Source: Companilactobacillus metriopterae (GTDB lineage Bacteria; Bacillota; Bacilli; Lactobacillales; Lactobacillaceae). Taken from it: 64,000 nt of DNA. Of this stretch, positions 43,711 through 54,974 are shown one piece after another. Every line of letters begins with the position of its first letter. The stretch's first letter is position 1. The stretch lies in the NCBI RefSeq assembly GCF_004117915.1, contig NZ_RSTD01000003.1, forward strand, positions 62,001 through 126,000. The letters are read 5' to 3'. The notes under the pieces were generated by a model. The model worked only from the letters and a program-made list of their open reading frames with translations, did no database searches and was not told the origin of the DNA. Position numbers and translations under genes: made by a program.

Positions 43711-45312
43711 TTAATATATTTCAATATTCCTAATATCTCTAAGAATTTTTAGTGAACCATCTCTCTTAACTAACAGTCCATAGACTATAACACCAATAAT
43801 TGCAGAAATAGCCAGCACAAATGTTGCAGGTATTCTGGTAGTATCATTGATGATCAGAGTTAGACCATAATCACATGCAAGTACTATTAAAAGCATTATC
43901 GATCCATCAAGAATTATTAAACCAATCTTCTTTAATAGGTATGGGTCTATCAATTTAAATTGCTTGTTAATTATTCTAAATGAAAGAAGAGTACCTACTA
44001 CAAATGCAATAGTTGATGCCAGTACAGGTCCAAAGGCACCTAAGTAAATAGTTAGTGGTAATTGTAATAATATTTTAATTGCATAAGCTATAACTAGGTA
44101 AACCATTGATTGACGAACATTATCTGTTACTTGAAGCACATTCTCTAAAATCATAAATAAACAATAGAAGATGGCTTGAACAGATGACGCTGCAAGAATT
44201 TGAGCAGCAAAATTATTATGATAATTGAATACAGTCCATAATTGACTAGAAACAGCAATCATACCAACTGCTGCAGGGAAAATAATGAAAAAAGTGAAGA
44301 TAATGATTTTTTGAATAAACTCTTTGGAAATTTCTTTATCTACTTTTTTAGCAACCATTGCTGATAAAGCAGGTATTACAGATGATGAAACTGATATAGC
44401 TAGTGAAACCAAAATCATAGTGATTTTATTTGCCTGAAATCCGAATATTGAATATAAGTAATCAATTTTATCTTGAGAAGCATGTAGTATGTGTTCATAA
44501 ATTAGAGAAAAAGTAGTCTGATCGAATAGTTGAAGAACGACCATAATTGTATCAATTAGCAAGAAAGGCGCTGATGATTTTAACATCGAAGAAAACTTAA
44601 TGTCGTCTATGCCGTCATCTTCTACTTTTCTTTCACGCTCTTCTTTAGTCATACTATGTCTAATTCGATATCTTATCCAAATCAGGAATACATAAGCAAC
44701 TGTAGCTCCGATAAATGATGCTAAAGTTGACTGGTTAACCGCTGATTTATAGTTACCGTGTTGAAGAACCATGATTGTGTAAGTTGCATATAGCATATAG
44801 GCTATTCGAACAATTTGCTCAATAACTTGAGAAAAGGCTGACCAAGAGATAAAAGCATATCCTTGAATATATCCACGCATAATACCTAGTGCCGGAATAA
44901 TTAATATTGCGATACTTAGATATTTAATTGGTGTAACAACACGCATATCTCCCGCTGCAAGTATAATTGCAACGTATTTTGCACCAAAAAACATTATTGC
45001 GGCAAGAATGATACCAATTGCTGTCATGTAGGCAGTGTATTTTTTTAAGAGTTTCTCACTCTTGTAAAAATTACCCACTGCATTATGTGCAGCAACTTCT
45101 TTGGAAATTGCTGCTGGAATTCCTGCGGTAGCAATTATCAAAAACAAATTGTAAATATTATAGACTTTCCCATACATAGTGTTGGCTGCTGCAATCGCAA
45201 CAGGTCCAATCCAAATGTTCCAAGGAATGATGTACACAACTGCTAAAATTCTTGAAAAAATCCCACTAATGGAAATCCACAGGGAACTTTTGAGTAATGA
45301 ATCTTTTTTCAT
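43711..45312 (-). CDS. murJ: MurJ/YtgP-type lipid II flippase (MOP superfamily)
   Basis: This 533-residue protein has about fourteen hydrophobic segments and begins LLKSSLWISISGIFSRILAVVY, the SpoVB/YtgP type start. The positively charged patches within helices (GIPAAISKEVAAHNA, IMRGYIQGY) are typical. YtgP of Bacillus subtilis is its MurJ and flips lipid II to the outer face. Another polysaccharide flippase is possible, but no polymer cluster is nearby. It follows the DUF1304 gene by 14 bases on the same strand. Confidence 0.85.
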   Translation of the reverse strand: MKKDSLLKSSLWISISGIFSRILAVVYIIPWNIWIGPVAIAAANTMYGKVYNIYNLFLIIATAGIPAAISKEVAAHNAVGNFYKSEKLLKKYTAYMTAIGIILAAIMFFGAKYVAIILAAGDMRVVTPIKYLSIAILIIPALGIMRGYIQGYAFISWSAFSQVIEQIVRIAYMLYATYTIMVLQHGNYKSAVNQSTLASFIGATVAYVFLIWIRYRIRHSMTKEERERKVEDDGIDDIKFSSMLKSSAPFLLIDTIMVVLQLFDQTTFSLIYEHILHASQDKIDYLYSIFGFQANKITMILVSLAISVSSSVIPALSAMVAKKVDKEISKEFIQKIIIFTFFIIFPAAVGMIAVSSQLWTVFNYHNNFAAQILAASSVQAIFYCLFMILENVLQVTDNVRQSMVYLVIAYAIKILLQLPLTIYLGAFGPVLASTIAFVVGTLLSFRIINKQFKLIDPYLLKKIGLIILDGSIMLLIVLACDYGLTLIINDTTRIPATFVLAISAIIGVIVYGLLVKRDGSLKILRDIRNIEIY

Positions 45313-45326
45313 TTTAATAACCTATC

Positions 45327-45701
45327 CTAAAATTTAAGAAGAAAAATAACCATTATTAGAACAATGAAAGCTGGTAATGCTTGAACTAAGAAAATTTTAC
45401 GTGTAGCTGTAAATCCTCCAAAAATTCCAACGATGAATACAAAACACAATAGCATTGCTGCAATAACTTTAAATGTAAGTCCTGTAAAAATAAAAATAGT
45501 AGCAATTATCATTGCTCCAAGGGCAAAGTTATAAATTCCTTGGTTAGAAAGTGCCACACGAGCTGCATCTTGATTCAAAAATTCTTCGTCCATATCAAAA
45601 GCGCTGGCTTGTCTCTTTGGACTTGCAAAAATTTCCAAACCTGCAAAAAGTATGTGCTCGATACCAATAAGTGCGATTAAGATAAAAATTGTTAAATTCA
45701 T
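45327..45701 (-). CDS. DUF1304 family membrane protein
   Basis: This 124-residue four-helix protein matches the DUF1304 pattern (ALIGIEHILFAGLEIFA, NQGIYNFALGAMI). Function unknown. It starts with GGAGGGC upstream and is probably co-transcribed with the flippase gene. Confidence 0.88.
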   Translation of the reverse strand: MNLTIFILIALIGIEHILFAGLEIFASPKRQASAFDMDEEFLNQDAARVALSNQGIYNFALGAMIIATIFIFTGLTFKVIAAMLLCFVFIVGIFGGFTATRKIFLVQALPAFIVLIMVIFLLKF

Positions 45702-45781
45702 AATGCCCTCCTAGAAATTATTAGTTTATATTATACCTTTTTAAAATCAATAATTGGAAAAAGAACGTAATTATTTAAAGA

Positions 45782-45821
45782 TAGGTTATAAATTGACCTA
45801 GTCCAAAAAAACCTATATCAT
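45782..45821 (+). promoter_or_regulatory. guaB promoter with dyad over the -35 box
   Basis: TTGACC (45793-45798) and TATCAT (45816-45821) are 17 bases apart, 34 bases before guaB. The dyad TAGGT-N9-ACCTA (45782-45800) spans the -35 box, and a further ACCTA/AGGT pair lies around the -10 box. A repressor site for purine control is plausible but unknown. Confidence 0.6.
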
Positions 45822-45851
45822 AAGGTAAATTTTAATTAAGATGGGAGATAG

Positions 45852-47333
<1,482 letters not shown>

Positions 47334-47335
47334 TA

Positions 47336-47370
47336 AAAAAGACTATCTATACTTAGTAGATAGTCTTTTT
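47336..47370. terminator. Bidirectional terminator after guaB
   Basis: AAAAAGACTATCTA and TAGATAGTCTTTTT form a 14-base perfect stem with a seven-base loop. It closes guaB and the opposing YoaK-like gene, whose stop is two bases away. Confidence 0.95.
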
Positions 47371-47372
47371 GT

Positions 47373-48035
47373 TTATACAGATGCTCTTTCTTTCAACAGC
47401 ATGAAGAGCGCAGAACACAAGATAACAACATCAAAGAAAATAGCGTAATTACCAACATAATGAACCAATACAGCATTGATGATTATTCCTATAAAAAAGG
47501 AACTAATTACCCTAATTGTTCGCCAACTTCGACGAATAAACTTGGGATCTTTTTCGACAAACCCCTTAACGAAGAATTGACCAACGTTTTTAATATTTCC
47601 GGTCATCATTAGAGTATTTAGTGGCATATCGTGCAATTTATTAAAAGTAACAAATTGTACTGCTGCTGTGAAAGATACGATTAAACTAGTAACAATAATG
47701 GGTACAAAATTAGTTATAATACCAACAATTAGCAAAGCTACTATTTCAAATATCATTACATTTGATTGATGACGAACTTTTTTATTGTGAATTTTTAACT
47801 GAAGAAGTGTAGTAATAGCTGCACCTAAACAGAAAATTAAAATCGGCCACAAATGGTTAAAAGCATCCCCAAATTTGAGCTGTGCTAGATTGATACCCAG
47901 TAAAATTAGGTTACCTGTTTGCATAGTGGCAAAGACACCATTATGTGTTAAATAAGTGTATGTATCAATTCCCCCAGCGGTAATTGCTAATATCTGGGCA
48001 AATAGAGTTCTTTCGTAAATTGGAAATTTAGACAT
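47373..48035 (-). CDS. YoaK/DUF1275 family membrane protein
   Basis: This 220-residue protein has five to six hydrophobic segments and the DUF1275 pattern AITAGGIDTYTYLTHNGVFATMQTGNLILLG. The start is ATG at 48033-48035 behind GAGGT; upstream in-frame codons have no ribosome site. Small-molecule transport is suspected for the family but unproven. It is divergent from menG. Confidence 0.88.
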   Translation of the reverse strand: MSKFPIYERTLFAQILAITAGGIDTYTYLTHNGVFATMQTGNLILLGINLAQLKFGDAFNHLWPILIFCLGAAITTLLQLKIHNKKVRHQSNVMIFEIVALLIVGIITNFVPIIVTSLIVSFTAAVQFVTFNKLHDMPLNTLMMTGNIKNVGQFFVKGFVEKDPKFIRRSWRTIRVISSFFIGIIINAVLVHYVGNYAIFFDVVILCSALFMLLKERASV

Positions 48036-48090
48036 TATAAATACCTCGTAAATAATATTACGCCAAATAAACAAATTTTCCAAAATAACT

Positions 48091-48119
48091 TAGACGTTTC
48101 ATTAATAACAGACTATAAT
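48091..48119 (+). promoter_or_regulatory. menG promoter
   Basis: TAGACG (48091-48096) and consensus TATAAT (48114-48119) are 17 bases apart, 33 bases before menG. Confidence 0.6.
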
Positions 48120-48151
48120 TTGTATAAGCAAAATTATAGGTGGTTATAAAA

Positions 48152-48862
48152 ATGACTATTACTAATAAAACACCAACTTCAGATGTACGAGATATCTTTA
48201 ATGAAGTAGCGAAAAATTACGATCGTATGAACAATGTTATAACATTAGGAATGCAGAAAAAATGGCGCAAAAAATCCATGGTTCCAATAGATTTGACAGA
48301 AGGTCAAATTGCACTCGATGTTTGTTGTGGTACTGGTGACTGGACAATTGAATTGGCAAAATTAGTAGGTCCATCAGGTCATGTCTATGGTGTGGATATT
48401 AGTCCTGAAATGATTGAAATTGCACGTAGGAAAATCATCAAACAAGGATTGGATGACAGAATAACTCTAATTGAGGGTGATGCTATGAATTTGCCTGTAG
48501 AAGAAAATTATTTTGATGTTGCCACGATAGGATTTGGTTTGAGAAATGTTCCAGATGCTCAAGCTGTGCTACAAGAAATGAAAAAAGCTGTTCATGAAAA
48601 TGGAAAAGTTGTTTGTTTGGAGACTTCTAAGCCAGATAACTTAATAGTAAAACCTCTTTGGAAAATGTATTTTGCTATGGTACCAATTTTCTCTAAGTTA
48701 CTAGTTAATAATTATGATAATTATGCCTATTTGAAGAATACAGCTGAAGAATTTTTATCAGCTGATCAGTTAAGTGAGTTATTTTCTGAGATTAATTTTA
48801 AAAATGTAGAATATCAAAAACTATTTTTTGGAGCTGCAGCTGTTCATACCGGGACGAAATAA
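48152..48862 (+). CDS. menG: Demethylmenaquinone methyltransferase
   Basis: This 236-residue UbiE/MenG enzyme methylates demethylmenaquinone with SAM to menaquinone. It begins near RDIFNEVAKNYDRMNNVITLG, has the SAM loop LDVCCGTGDWTIELA and the signature FGLRNVPDAQAVLQEM. The start at ATG 48152 follows TAGGTGG; a GTG four codons upstream is inside the ribosome site. It completes the pathway with menA and the polyprenyl synthase although it lies 40 kb away. Confidence 0.95.
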   Translation: MTITNKTPTSDVRDIFNEVAKNYDRMNNVITLGMQKKWRKKSMVPIDLTEGQIALDVCCGTGDWTIELAKLVGPSGHVYGVDISPEMIEIARRKIIKQGLDDRITLIEGDAMNLPVEENYFDVATIGFGLRNVPDAQAVLQEMKKAVHENGKVVCLETSKPDNLIVKPLWKMYFAMVPIFSKLLVNNYDNYAYLKNTAEEFLSADQLSELFSEINFKNVEYQKLFFGAAAVHTGTK

Positions 48863-48916
48863 TTGACTATAATAAATTTAGTGCTAATATTTCCAATTAT
48901 CTTGAAGGATTAATCT

Positions 48917-49768
48917 ATGAAAAATGTAAAGTTAAACAATGGTGTTGAAATTCCAATTCTAGGTTTTGGAACATATCAAATAACTGATCCTAAAGAAGCA
49001 GAGGCTTCAGTTGCAAGTGCTCTAAAAGTGGGTTACAGACATATTGATACTGCTCAAGGTTACCAAAATGAAGAAGCAGTCGGAAAAGCTATAAATAATT
49101 CCGGAATTGACCGTTCTGAAATTTTTGTAACTACAAAAGTTTGGGTTCAAAACATTAGTTATCAAGGTGTAAAAGATTCAATGGAATTGTCTTTTAAAAA
49201 GTTGAATTTAGATTATATTGATATGGTTCTATTACACCAACCATATAACGATTCTTACGGTGCATGGCGCGCTTTAGAAGAATTGCAAGAAGAAGGAAAA
49301 ATTCGTGCAATTGGAGTATCCAACTTTTCAATTGATAAAACAGTTGATCTAGCAGAATTCAATAAAGTTACTCCACAAATGAATCAAATCCAAATCAATC
49401 CTTTTTATCAAAGAAAGGAAGCAATTGAAGCTTTTAAGGCAGAAGGAATCATGTTAGAAGCATGGGCACCATTTGCTGAAGGAAAGAATAATATCTTTAG
49501 TAATGAAGTATTGCAGTCTATTGGCGACAAGTACAATAAGTCAATTGCGCAAGTCATTGAACGTTGGTTAGTTGAGCAAGATATTGTTGTTTTAGCTAAA
49601 TCAACACATGAAGATAGAATGAGAGAGAATTTTGATATATTTGATTTTGAATTAGATGATGACGATAAACAAAAAATATCTAGCATCAAACAAGAAAGTT
49701 TATTCTTTTCACATAATGATACTGATATCATCAAACGTATGGCAAGTTATCATATAGATAATATATAA
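48917..49768 (+). CDS. Aldo/keto reductase
   Basis: This 283-residue TIM-barrel enzyme reduces carbonyls with NADPH. Catalytic residues are visible: Asp in YRHIDTAQGYQNEEAVG with Tyr four to five residues on, Lys in VTTKVW and His in VLLHQPYND. The C-terminal VLAKSTHEDRMREN segment replaces the usual Ipks-R-NADPH motif (S replaced by KST). It is of the 2,5-diketogluconate reductase-like type; substrate unknown. It starts 54 bases after menG. Confidence 0.92.
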   Translation: MKNVKLNNGVEIPILGFGTYQITDPKEAEASVASALKVGYRHIDTAQGYQNEEAVGKAINNSGIDRSEIFVTTKVWVQNISYQGVKDSMELSFKKLNLDYIDMVLLHQPYNDSYGAWRALEELQEEGKIRAIGVSNFSIDKTVDLAEFNKVTPQMNQIQINPFYQRKEAIEAFKAEGIMLEAWAPFAEGKNNIFSNEVLQSIGDKYNKSIAQVIERWLVEQDIVVLAKSTHEDRMRENFDIFDFELDDDDKQKISSIKQESLFFSHNDTDIIKRMASYHIDNI

Positions 49769-49774
49769 AAAAAA

Positions 49775-49800
49775 CCTACCCATAAGGGTAGGCTTTTTTT
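49775..49800. terminator. Bidirectional terminator between aldo/keto reductase and permease
   Basis: CCTACCC and GGGTAGG pair around a four-base loop, with eight A before and seven T after. It overlaps the stop region of the minus-strand permease gene. Confidence 0.9.
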
Positions 49801-51166
49801 AATTTGCACGTCTTTCTTTTACAAAGAAAATGATTGTCATAACAATTAAGAAGACAACACCAACTAGTAATGAGACGATTGTTTCAGGATTTAGGAACAT
49901 GAAGATTAGAATGATTGCCAGTGCGACAATTGCTAAGTAGTTTGCAACTGGGAAGAATGGCATTTTAAAGGGATGTCCCTTTAATTGATCAGGGTGCAAT
50001 TTTCTGAATTTTAAATCAGAAACTAAAATAACAAACCATGGAACCATACCTGGTAAGACACTGGAACTGTAGACAATAACAAAGACGTTACCTGATGTGT
50101 GAGAAATAAGTGGTAATAAATAATTCAAAATTAAACCGATTAAAATACCAACTGAAATAGCTATAACTGATACATATGGAACTTTATTTTTTGAAAGATT
50201 TGTAAATACTTTTGGTAAACGATGTTCTTCACCAAGAGTGAACAGCATTCTACTTGAACTAAAGATACCAGAGTTACAGCCAGACATAGCAGCTGTTAAC
50301 ATAACAAAGTTAATAATTTCAGCGGCAAATGTGATACCAACTTTTGCAAATGTTTCGACAAAAGGTGATCCCATTGTATCTAATTGATCCCATGGATAAA
50401 TAGATACGATAACAAAAATAGCACCTATATAGAATATTAAAATTCTACCAACAATTGATTTGATGGCCTTGATAATATTTGCTTGTGGATTTTCGGCCTC
50501 ACCGGCTGTAATACCGATAACTTCGATACCTTGATATGAAGCAACAACGATAGATAAAGCAAAGATAAATCCTTTGACACCACCAGTGAAGAAACCACCA
50601 TGTGTCCAAAGATTACTGATACCGACAGGATGTCCACCGTTACCAAAACCAAATACAATAACTAGTAAACCTAGAACAATCATTAGAATAATTGTTACAA
50701 CTTTTATTAAAGCAAACCAAAATTCTAGTTCCCCATAAGCTTTAACTGTTACTAAGTTAGCGATACAAAGTGTTACAACAACAACTACACCAGCAATCCA
50801 GTGCGGAAGATTTGGCCACCAAAAGGCTAGATATGTACCAACCGCGATAACCTCACTGATACCAACAACTAAGTATTGAAAAACATTACTCCATGCAGTC
50901 AAATAACCTGCAAGAGGGTGAATATATTCTGTGGCAAACTTAGCAAATGAACCAGTTGATGGATCAACGTATAGCATTTCCCCTAATGCTCTCATAACTA
51001 AGTATAGAATTGCTCCTGCTAAAGCGTAGGCAAGCAATACTGATGGACCAGTCCATTTAATAGTTGAAGCTGATCCCATGAATAGTCCAACACCAATTGT
51101 TCCGCCAAGTGCAATCATCTGCATTTGACGGGATGTCAGGCTTCTATTTAATTCTTTTTCGTCCAT
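49799..51166 (-). CDS. APC-superfamily amino acid permease
   Basis: This 455-residue transporter has twelve hydrophobic segments and the amino acid transporter family (AAT) start SLTSRQMQMIALGGTIGVGLFMGS. The motif GEAENPQANIIKAIKSI after helix six is conserved. Proton-coupled uptake is expected; the substrate (neutral amino acid, GABA or D-Ser/D-Ala/Gly) is not readable. It is monocistronic, starts behind AGGGGGGG, and a dyad in its leader may be regulatory. Confidence 0.9.
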   Translation of the reverse strand: MDEKELNRSLTSRQMQMIALGGTIGVGLFMGSASTIKWTGPSVLLAYALAGAILYLVMRALGEMLYVDPSTGSFAKFATEYIHPLAGYLTAWSNVFQYLVVGISEVIAVGTYLAFWWPNLPHWIAGVVVVVTLCIANLVTVKAYGELEFWFALIKVVTIILMIVLGLLVIVFGFGNGGHPVGISNLWTHGGFFTGGVKGFIFALSIVVASYQGIEVIGITAGEAENPQANIIKAIKSIVGRILIFYIGAIFVIVSIYPWDQLDTMGSPFVETFAKVGITFAAEIINFVMLTAAMSGCNSGIFSSSRMLFTLGEEHRLPKVFTNLSKNKVPYVSVIAISVGILIGLILNYLLPLISHTSGNVFVIVYSSSVLPGMVPWFVILVSDLKFRKLHPDQLKGHPFKMPFFPVANYLAIVALAIILIFMFLNPETIVSLLVGVVFLIVMTIIFFVKERRAN

Positions 51167-51187
51167 TTTGAACCCCCCCTAATACTA

Positions 51188-51206
51188 TGTTCACAAAAAG
51201 CGAACA
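51188..51206 (-). promoter_or_regulatory. Dyad in the permease leader
   Basis: TGTTCAC-N5-GCGAACA is an inverted repeat with one mismatch, 22 bases before the permease start and next to its ribosome site. It may be an operator or a small leader hairpin; no regulator is assigned. Confidence 0.35.
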
Positions 51207-51328
51207 CCTGTATTTCTTATTTACTACATAATACCGTATTTATATAAAATGTATAGTAGTAATTACTATTGTATAAATAAATTGATTAAATATTAAATGA
51301 TAGAATATACCTAATGAGGTAATAATTG

Positions 51329-51964
51329 ATGGATATCGAAAACAAGTTAGTTCAATTTATAAAAAAATATATGAGTGAAGATCCAACTGGTCATGATGTT
51401 TATCATTCTAAAAGAGTCGCAAAAATGGCTAAAAAATTAGTAAATTTCGATAAATTAACATTGTCTGAAGAAGAAGTGAAGATACTTCTTTCAGCTAGTT
51501 ATTTGCATGATGTGATTGATGATAAATTAACTGAAAGCAAAGATATTCGTATTAAAGAAGTTGAAAAATTCTTAGTCGATAATCATGTGGATGTAGATGC
51601 GGTTATGGATATTATATTAAACATGTCTTATTCCGATAATCTCAAAAATAAGAAGAAATTATCTACAATTGGTCAATACGTTCAAGACGCTGATCGCTTA
51701 GATGCGCTGGGTGCCATTGGAATTGCTAGAGCATTTGCTTATGGTGGACACAAAGGAAATTTGATTTATGATCCAGAAATTAATATAAAAAAAGACTTCG
51801 ATAAAGAAACATATCGAAGTCAGAAAAGTACTAGTGTTAATCATTTTTATGAAAAACTATTCAAGCTAAAAGATTTGATGAACACAAATAGTGGTAAAAA
51901 AATTGCTGCTAAACGTACAGCATTCATGGAAGATTTTATAGCTGAGTTTAAAGAAGAGTGGTAA
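51329..51964 (+). CDS. HD-domain phosphohydrolase
   Basis: This 211-residue protein has the HD-domain metal ligands in order: His in GHDVYHSKRVA, HD in SYLHDVIDD, and a late Asp in VQDADRLDALGAIGIARAF. This YedJ-like pattern fits a metal-dependent nucleotide or pyrophosphate hydrolase; the substrate is unknown. The start is ATG at 51329 behind TGAGGT, with a TTG immediately before it. Confidence 0.9.
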   Translation: MDIENKLVQFIKKYMSEDPTGHDVYHSKRVAKMAKKLVNFDKLTLSEEEVKILLSASYLHDVIDDKLTESKDIRIKEVEKFLVDNHVDVDAVMDIILNMSYSDNLKNKKKLSTIGQYVQDADRLDALGAIGIARAFAYGGHKGNLIYDPEINIKKDFDKETYRSQKSTSVNHFYEKLFKLKDLMNTNSGKKIAAKRTAFMEDFIAEFKEEW

Positions 51965-51968
51965 GAAG

Positions 51969-52760
51969 TTATTTGCGGGAAAATTTGTCATAGGGCTTTT
52001 TGTCATAGTAAGCCATGCTACGAGCTGCTAAGTACTTTGTATATTTTGTTTCATTCATACGTTTATTATCGTATTTTTGACGTTCCCAACCATAGTAGAC
52101 TCTTTTTAGTTTGAATTTATTTACATATTTCTTGGGAATGTTAATTTCTTGTAGTTGATAGTCCACTAGCTTTAAATCTTGTTGTTCTCTTTGAGATTTT
52201 TCAAATTGTTTTTGCTGCTTTTTGCTGGTTGAATCAAGATTTGGGCGTCTATTCTGATAAGCTTTGATGTTTTGTTTTTGAATTTTTTGCATCTCATCAA
52301 AGGTGTAATTTCCTTTTGTATATTCTTGGTAGACATAATCATTAGTATCTTTTATTGTCTGCCATTCATCTTCCCAATCTAGATATTTCTCACGGTATTG
52401 TTTAAATGCAATATCGTTTTTTTGTTTCATTTCCTGATAAAGGTTGTCACGTTTTTGCAGAACGTCGTCACGAACAATATTGTAAGTAGAAACTTTAGCA
52501 GAAAAAACAATTAAATCGCCATTAAATAATTCTTTATCAATATACTGGAACATTCCCTTTGTGACATTGATCCACACATGATCAGCTACTAAATCCCTGT
52601 TTGAAAAATCATTGTTCAAGATGTGAATATCAGTAAGCAAGATAACAGGACTAGTATTACCGGTATTTTTATTATGTTTGTGTGTTAGTTTATTAAAAAT
52701 TCCACTACAGAGGATTTTTTGACCAACAAATTTTGAAAGTTTTCTTCTAGAATCAGACAT
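51969..52760 (-). CDS. Uncharacterised basic protein with possible OB-fold N-terminus
   Basis: I do not recognise this 263-residue protein. Residues about 8-100 alternate short beta-like strands (GQKILCSGIFNKL, PVILLTDIHIL, DHVWINV, GDLIVFSAKVSTYNI) as in an OB fold, which would suggest nucleic-acid binding. The second half is highly charged and aromatic, rich in Lys, Gln and Tyr, mostly helical, and ends in a basic tail. There is no signal peptide or membrane segment. It converges with the HD-protein gene and is divergent from the first M13 peptidase gene. Confidence 0.78.
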   Translation of the reverse strand: MSDSRRKLSKFVGQKILCSGIFNKLTHKHNKNTGNTSPVILLTDIHILNNDFSNRDLVADHVWINVTKGMFQYIDKELFNGDLIVFSAKVSTYNIVRDDVLQKRDNLYQEMKQKNDIAFKQYREKYLDWEDEWQTIKDTNDYVYQEYTKGNYTFDEMQKIQKQNIKAYQNRRPNLDSTSKKQQKQFEKSQREQQDLKLVDYQLQEINIPKKYVNKFKLKRVYYGWERQKYDNKRMNETKYTKYLAARSMAYYDKKPYDKFSRK

Positions 52761-52793
52761 TAATAATCTCCTGATTTTTATTTATAAATTTAA

Positions 52794-52822
52794 TTGTTTT
52801 AGAGCTATGTGTAGCATAGAAT
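52794..52822 (+). promoter_or_regulatory. Promoter of the first secreted M13 peptidase
   Basis: TTGTTT (52794-52799) and TAGAAT (52817-52822) are 17 bases apart, 37 bases before the start. Confidence 0.6.
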
Positions 52823-52859
52823 AAAGTTATGCATGGGATTAATGCAAAGGGGAATAATT

Positions 52860-54974
52860 ATGAAACATAAAAATTCTATTTTAATTTGTGGAGGGGTTCT
52901 TGCGGCAATTTTTGGGTTATCTGTAACCTTGAATACTGCATACGCTGATGAAACAGCTGATAATTCAACGGTTTCAACGGAGAATGTTCAAAACAACACT
53001 CTAGTAGACAATAATACTATTGAAACTAGAAGTTTCAATCAGATAACTTATCCAGGTGGAGATTGGAATATTGATCCTACTGATGCAACACCTAACAATA
53101 ATTACTATTATTATGTTAATGCTCAGTGGCTAGAAGATAATCAGGCTTCTGATGACAAACCGGAAACTGGAATTAATCAAGATACTCAGATGGATGTGAG
53201 CGACCAACTTGATACAGATATTCAGGAAATTCAAAGTGGCCAAATTAACGATGTATCTGACGGAATGAAACATGCAGTGGAATTTTATACTTATCTTCAA
53301 AATACATATGGTGTTGATGATCCTAATGCATATAAGGCAATGATGTCGCAGCTTAACCAAATTAACGACTTAAAGGACATAGATGACTTTAACAATAATT
53401 TGAGTGCACTTTATAAATCTGGTCTTAATTTACCATTTAGTTTAAGATCTGATGCTGGTGTTGAGGACAGTTCACAGTACATTTTACACTTTGCAGCAGG
53501 ATATCCAGTTTTTCCTCAACAAATACGTAACTGGGTTAATAAATCCAATATAGGGATGTCTATATATGCTCAAATGTCTAATAAGCTTTTGGGTTTAATT
53601 GGCTATGACTCAATCACTGCAAATAACATAGTGGCTAAAGCCATGAAGTATGATGAGCTACTAGCAAAGAATACCAATCAGGATATTTTTCAAAATGATC
53701 TAGCTGCTCAACCAGTACCAGATTATACAGTTAATTCAGATGATTTTATCAATAACTTCGATAGTTTAGATATAAACAAATTAATAACAGAAACATATGG
53801 TGCTACTGGTTCAAGATTTTCTATCGATGATTTGGAAGGTTACAGACATATAAATGATTTGATAAATCCAAATACATTTGATGAAATGAAATCATGGATG
53901 GTTGTTAATAATCTAGTTCAAAATGCTGAGTTATTAGGATCAAAGGCACAACAAATTTATCATAATAACAATTTATATTCTGAATTTGATGCGCAAGATT
54001 CAGAAGATTTCGCAAATGAAAATTTGTATAATTACTATGGGTCTATTTTAAGTAATTATTATGGATCTAAATACACATCAGATCAAACTATTGCCGGTGC
54101 TACCAAAATGGTTACCGATATTAACCAGGCATTTGCTCATAGGTTAGAAAGTAATACTTGGCTTAGTCAATCAACCAAAAACAATGCAATTGCTAAACTT
54201 AATAAAATGGCAATCAAGATTGGATATCCAACTCAAGTGACTGATAGTTACTCAGATGTTAATTTTGATCAATATATTCCACTTATAACGATTATTGATA
54301 ATTTAAATCAAATCGATATTGAAAATAGTATCGAAAGTTTTAGTAAACCAGTTGATAGATCTATTTGGACAATGGGGAGCTATGAAGTAAACGCCCAGTA
54401 CGATTCATCAAGAAATGAGATAACAATACCTTCAGCACAAATTTCTAAAGCATTTTACGATGTTGATGGAAACTCTAGTGAAAATTACGGTGCACTGGGA
54501 GCAACTATTGGTCATGAAATTTCTCATGCATTCGATAATATCGGGGCATTATATGATGCAGATGGTAATTTAAACAATTGGTGGACAGATAATGATTTCG
54601 CTAATTTCCAAGATATTGTCCAAAAAATGTCTGTTGAATACAATAATATCCCTTATAATTCTACTGTATTAGATGGCTATAAATCAGTTGGTGAAAATAT
54701 GGCAGATAATAGCGGCTTAGTAATTGCTTTAGATGTCGCAAAAAAACAACCTGATTTTAATATCAATAAATTCTTCGAGTCATGGGCAAAATCATGGCAG
54801 TACAGTGCACTTCCTATAATTGATCAAATGTATGCAATTATGGATGAACATATCCCAGGACCTGTTCGTGTTAATGTAACGTTACAGAATATGGATGATT
54901 TTTATAAAACATATAATATTAAAAAGGGTGATGCTATGTGGCTTGATCCTGAAAAAAGAATTACTATTTGGTAA
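52860..54974 (+). CDS. pepO: Secreted M13-family metallopeptidase (PepO-like), copy 1
   Basis: This 704-residue neprilysin-family zinc peptidase has the HEISH motif at residues 552-556 and ENMAD at 612-616 (third zinc ligand Glu612). The C-terminus ends RITIW, the bacterial form of the family end. The start is ATG at 52860 behind AAAGGGG. Unlike typical cytoplasmic PepO of lactobacilli it has a signal peptide (ILICGGVLAAIFGLSVTLNTAYA, cleavage after AYA) and a Thr/Asn-rich linker, so it is secreted. The next gene is a close paralogue. Confidence 0.92.
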   Translation: MKHKNSILICGGVLAAIFGLSVTLNTAYADETADNSTVSTENVQNNTLVDNNTIETRSFNQITYPGGDWNIDPTDATPNNNYYYYVNAQWLEDNQASDDKPETGINQDTQMDVSDQLDTDIQEIQSGQINDVSDGMKHAVEFYTYLQNTYGVDDPNAYKAMMSQLNQINDLKDIDDFNNNLSALYKSGLNLPFSLRSDAGVEDSSQYILHFAAGYPVFPQQIRNWVNKSNIGMSIYAQMSNKLLGLIGYDSITANNIVAKAMKYDELLAKNTNQDIFQNDLAAQPVPDYTVNSDDFINNFDSLDINKLITETYGATGSRFSIDDLEGYRHINDLINPNTFDEMKSWMVVNNLVQNAELLGSKAQQIYHNNNLYSEFDAQDSEDFANENLYNYYGSILSNYYGSKYTSDQTIAGATKMVTDINQAFAHRLESNTWLSQSTKNNAIAKLNKMAIKIGYPTQVTDSYSDVNFDQYIPLITIIDNLNQIDIENSIESFSKPVDRSIWTMGSYEVNAQYDSSRNEITIPSAQISKAFYDVDGNSSENYGALGATIGHEISHAFDNIGALYDADGNLNNWWTDNDFANFQDIVQKMSVEYNNIPYNSTVLDGYKSVGENMADNSGLVIALDVAKKQPDFNINKFFESWAKSWQYSALPIIDQMYAIMDEHIPGPVRVNVTLQNMDDFYKTYNIKKGDAMWLDPEKRITIW

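Noticed and set aside
52796-52809. GTTTTAGAGCTATG, identical to the first 14 bases of a streptococcal type II-A CRISPR repeat
   Set aside because: It occurs once, has no second repeat, spacer or cas gene, and is fully explained as part of a -35/17/-10 promoter.
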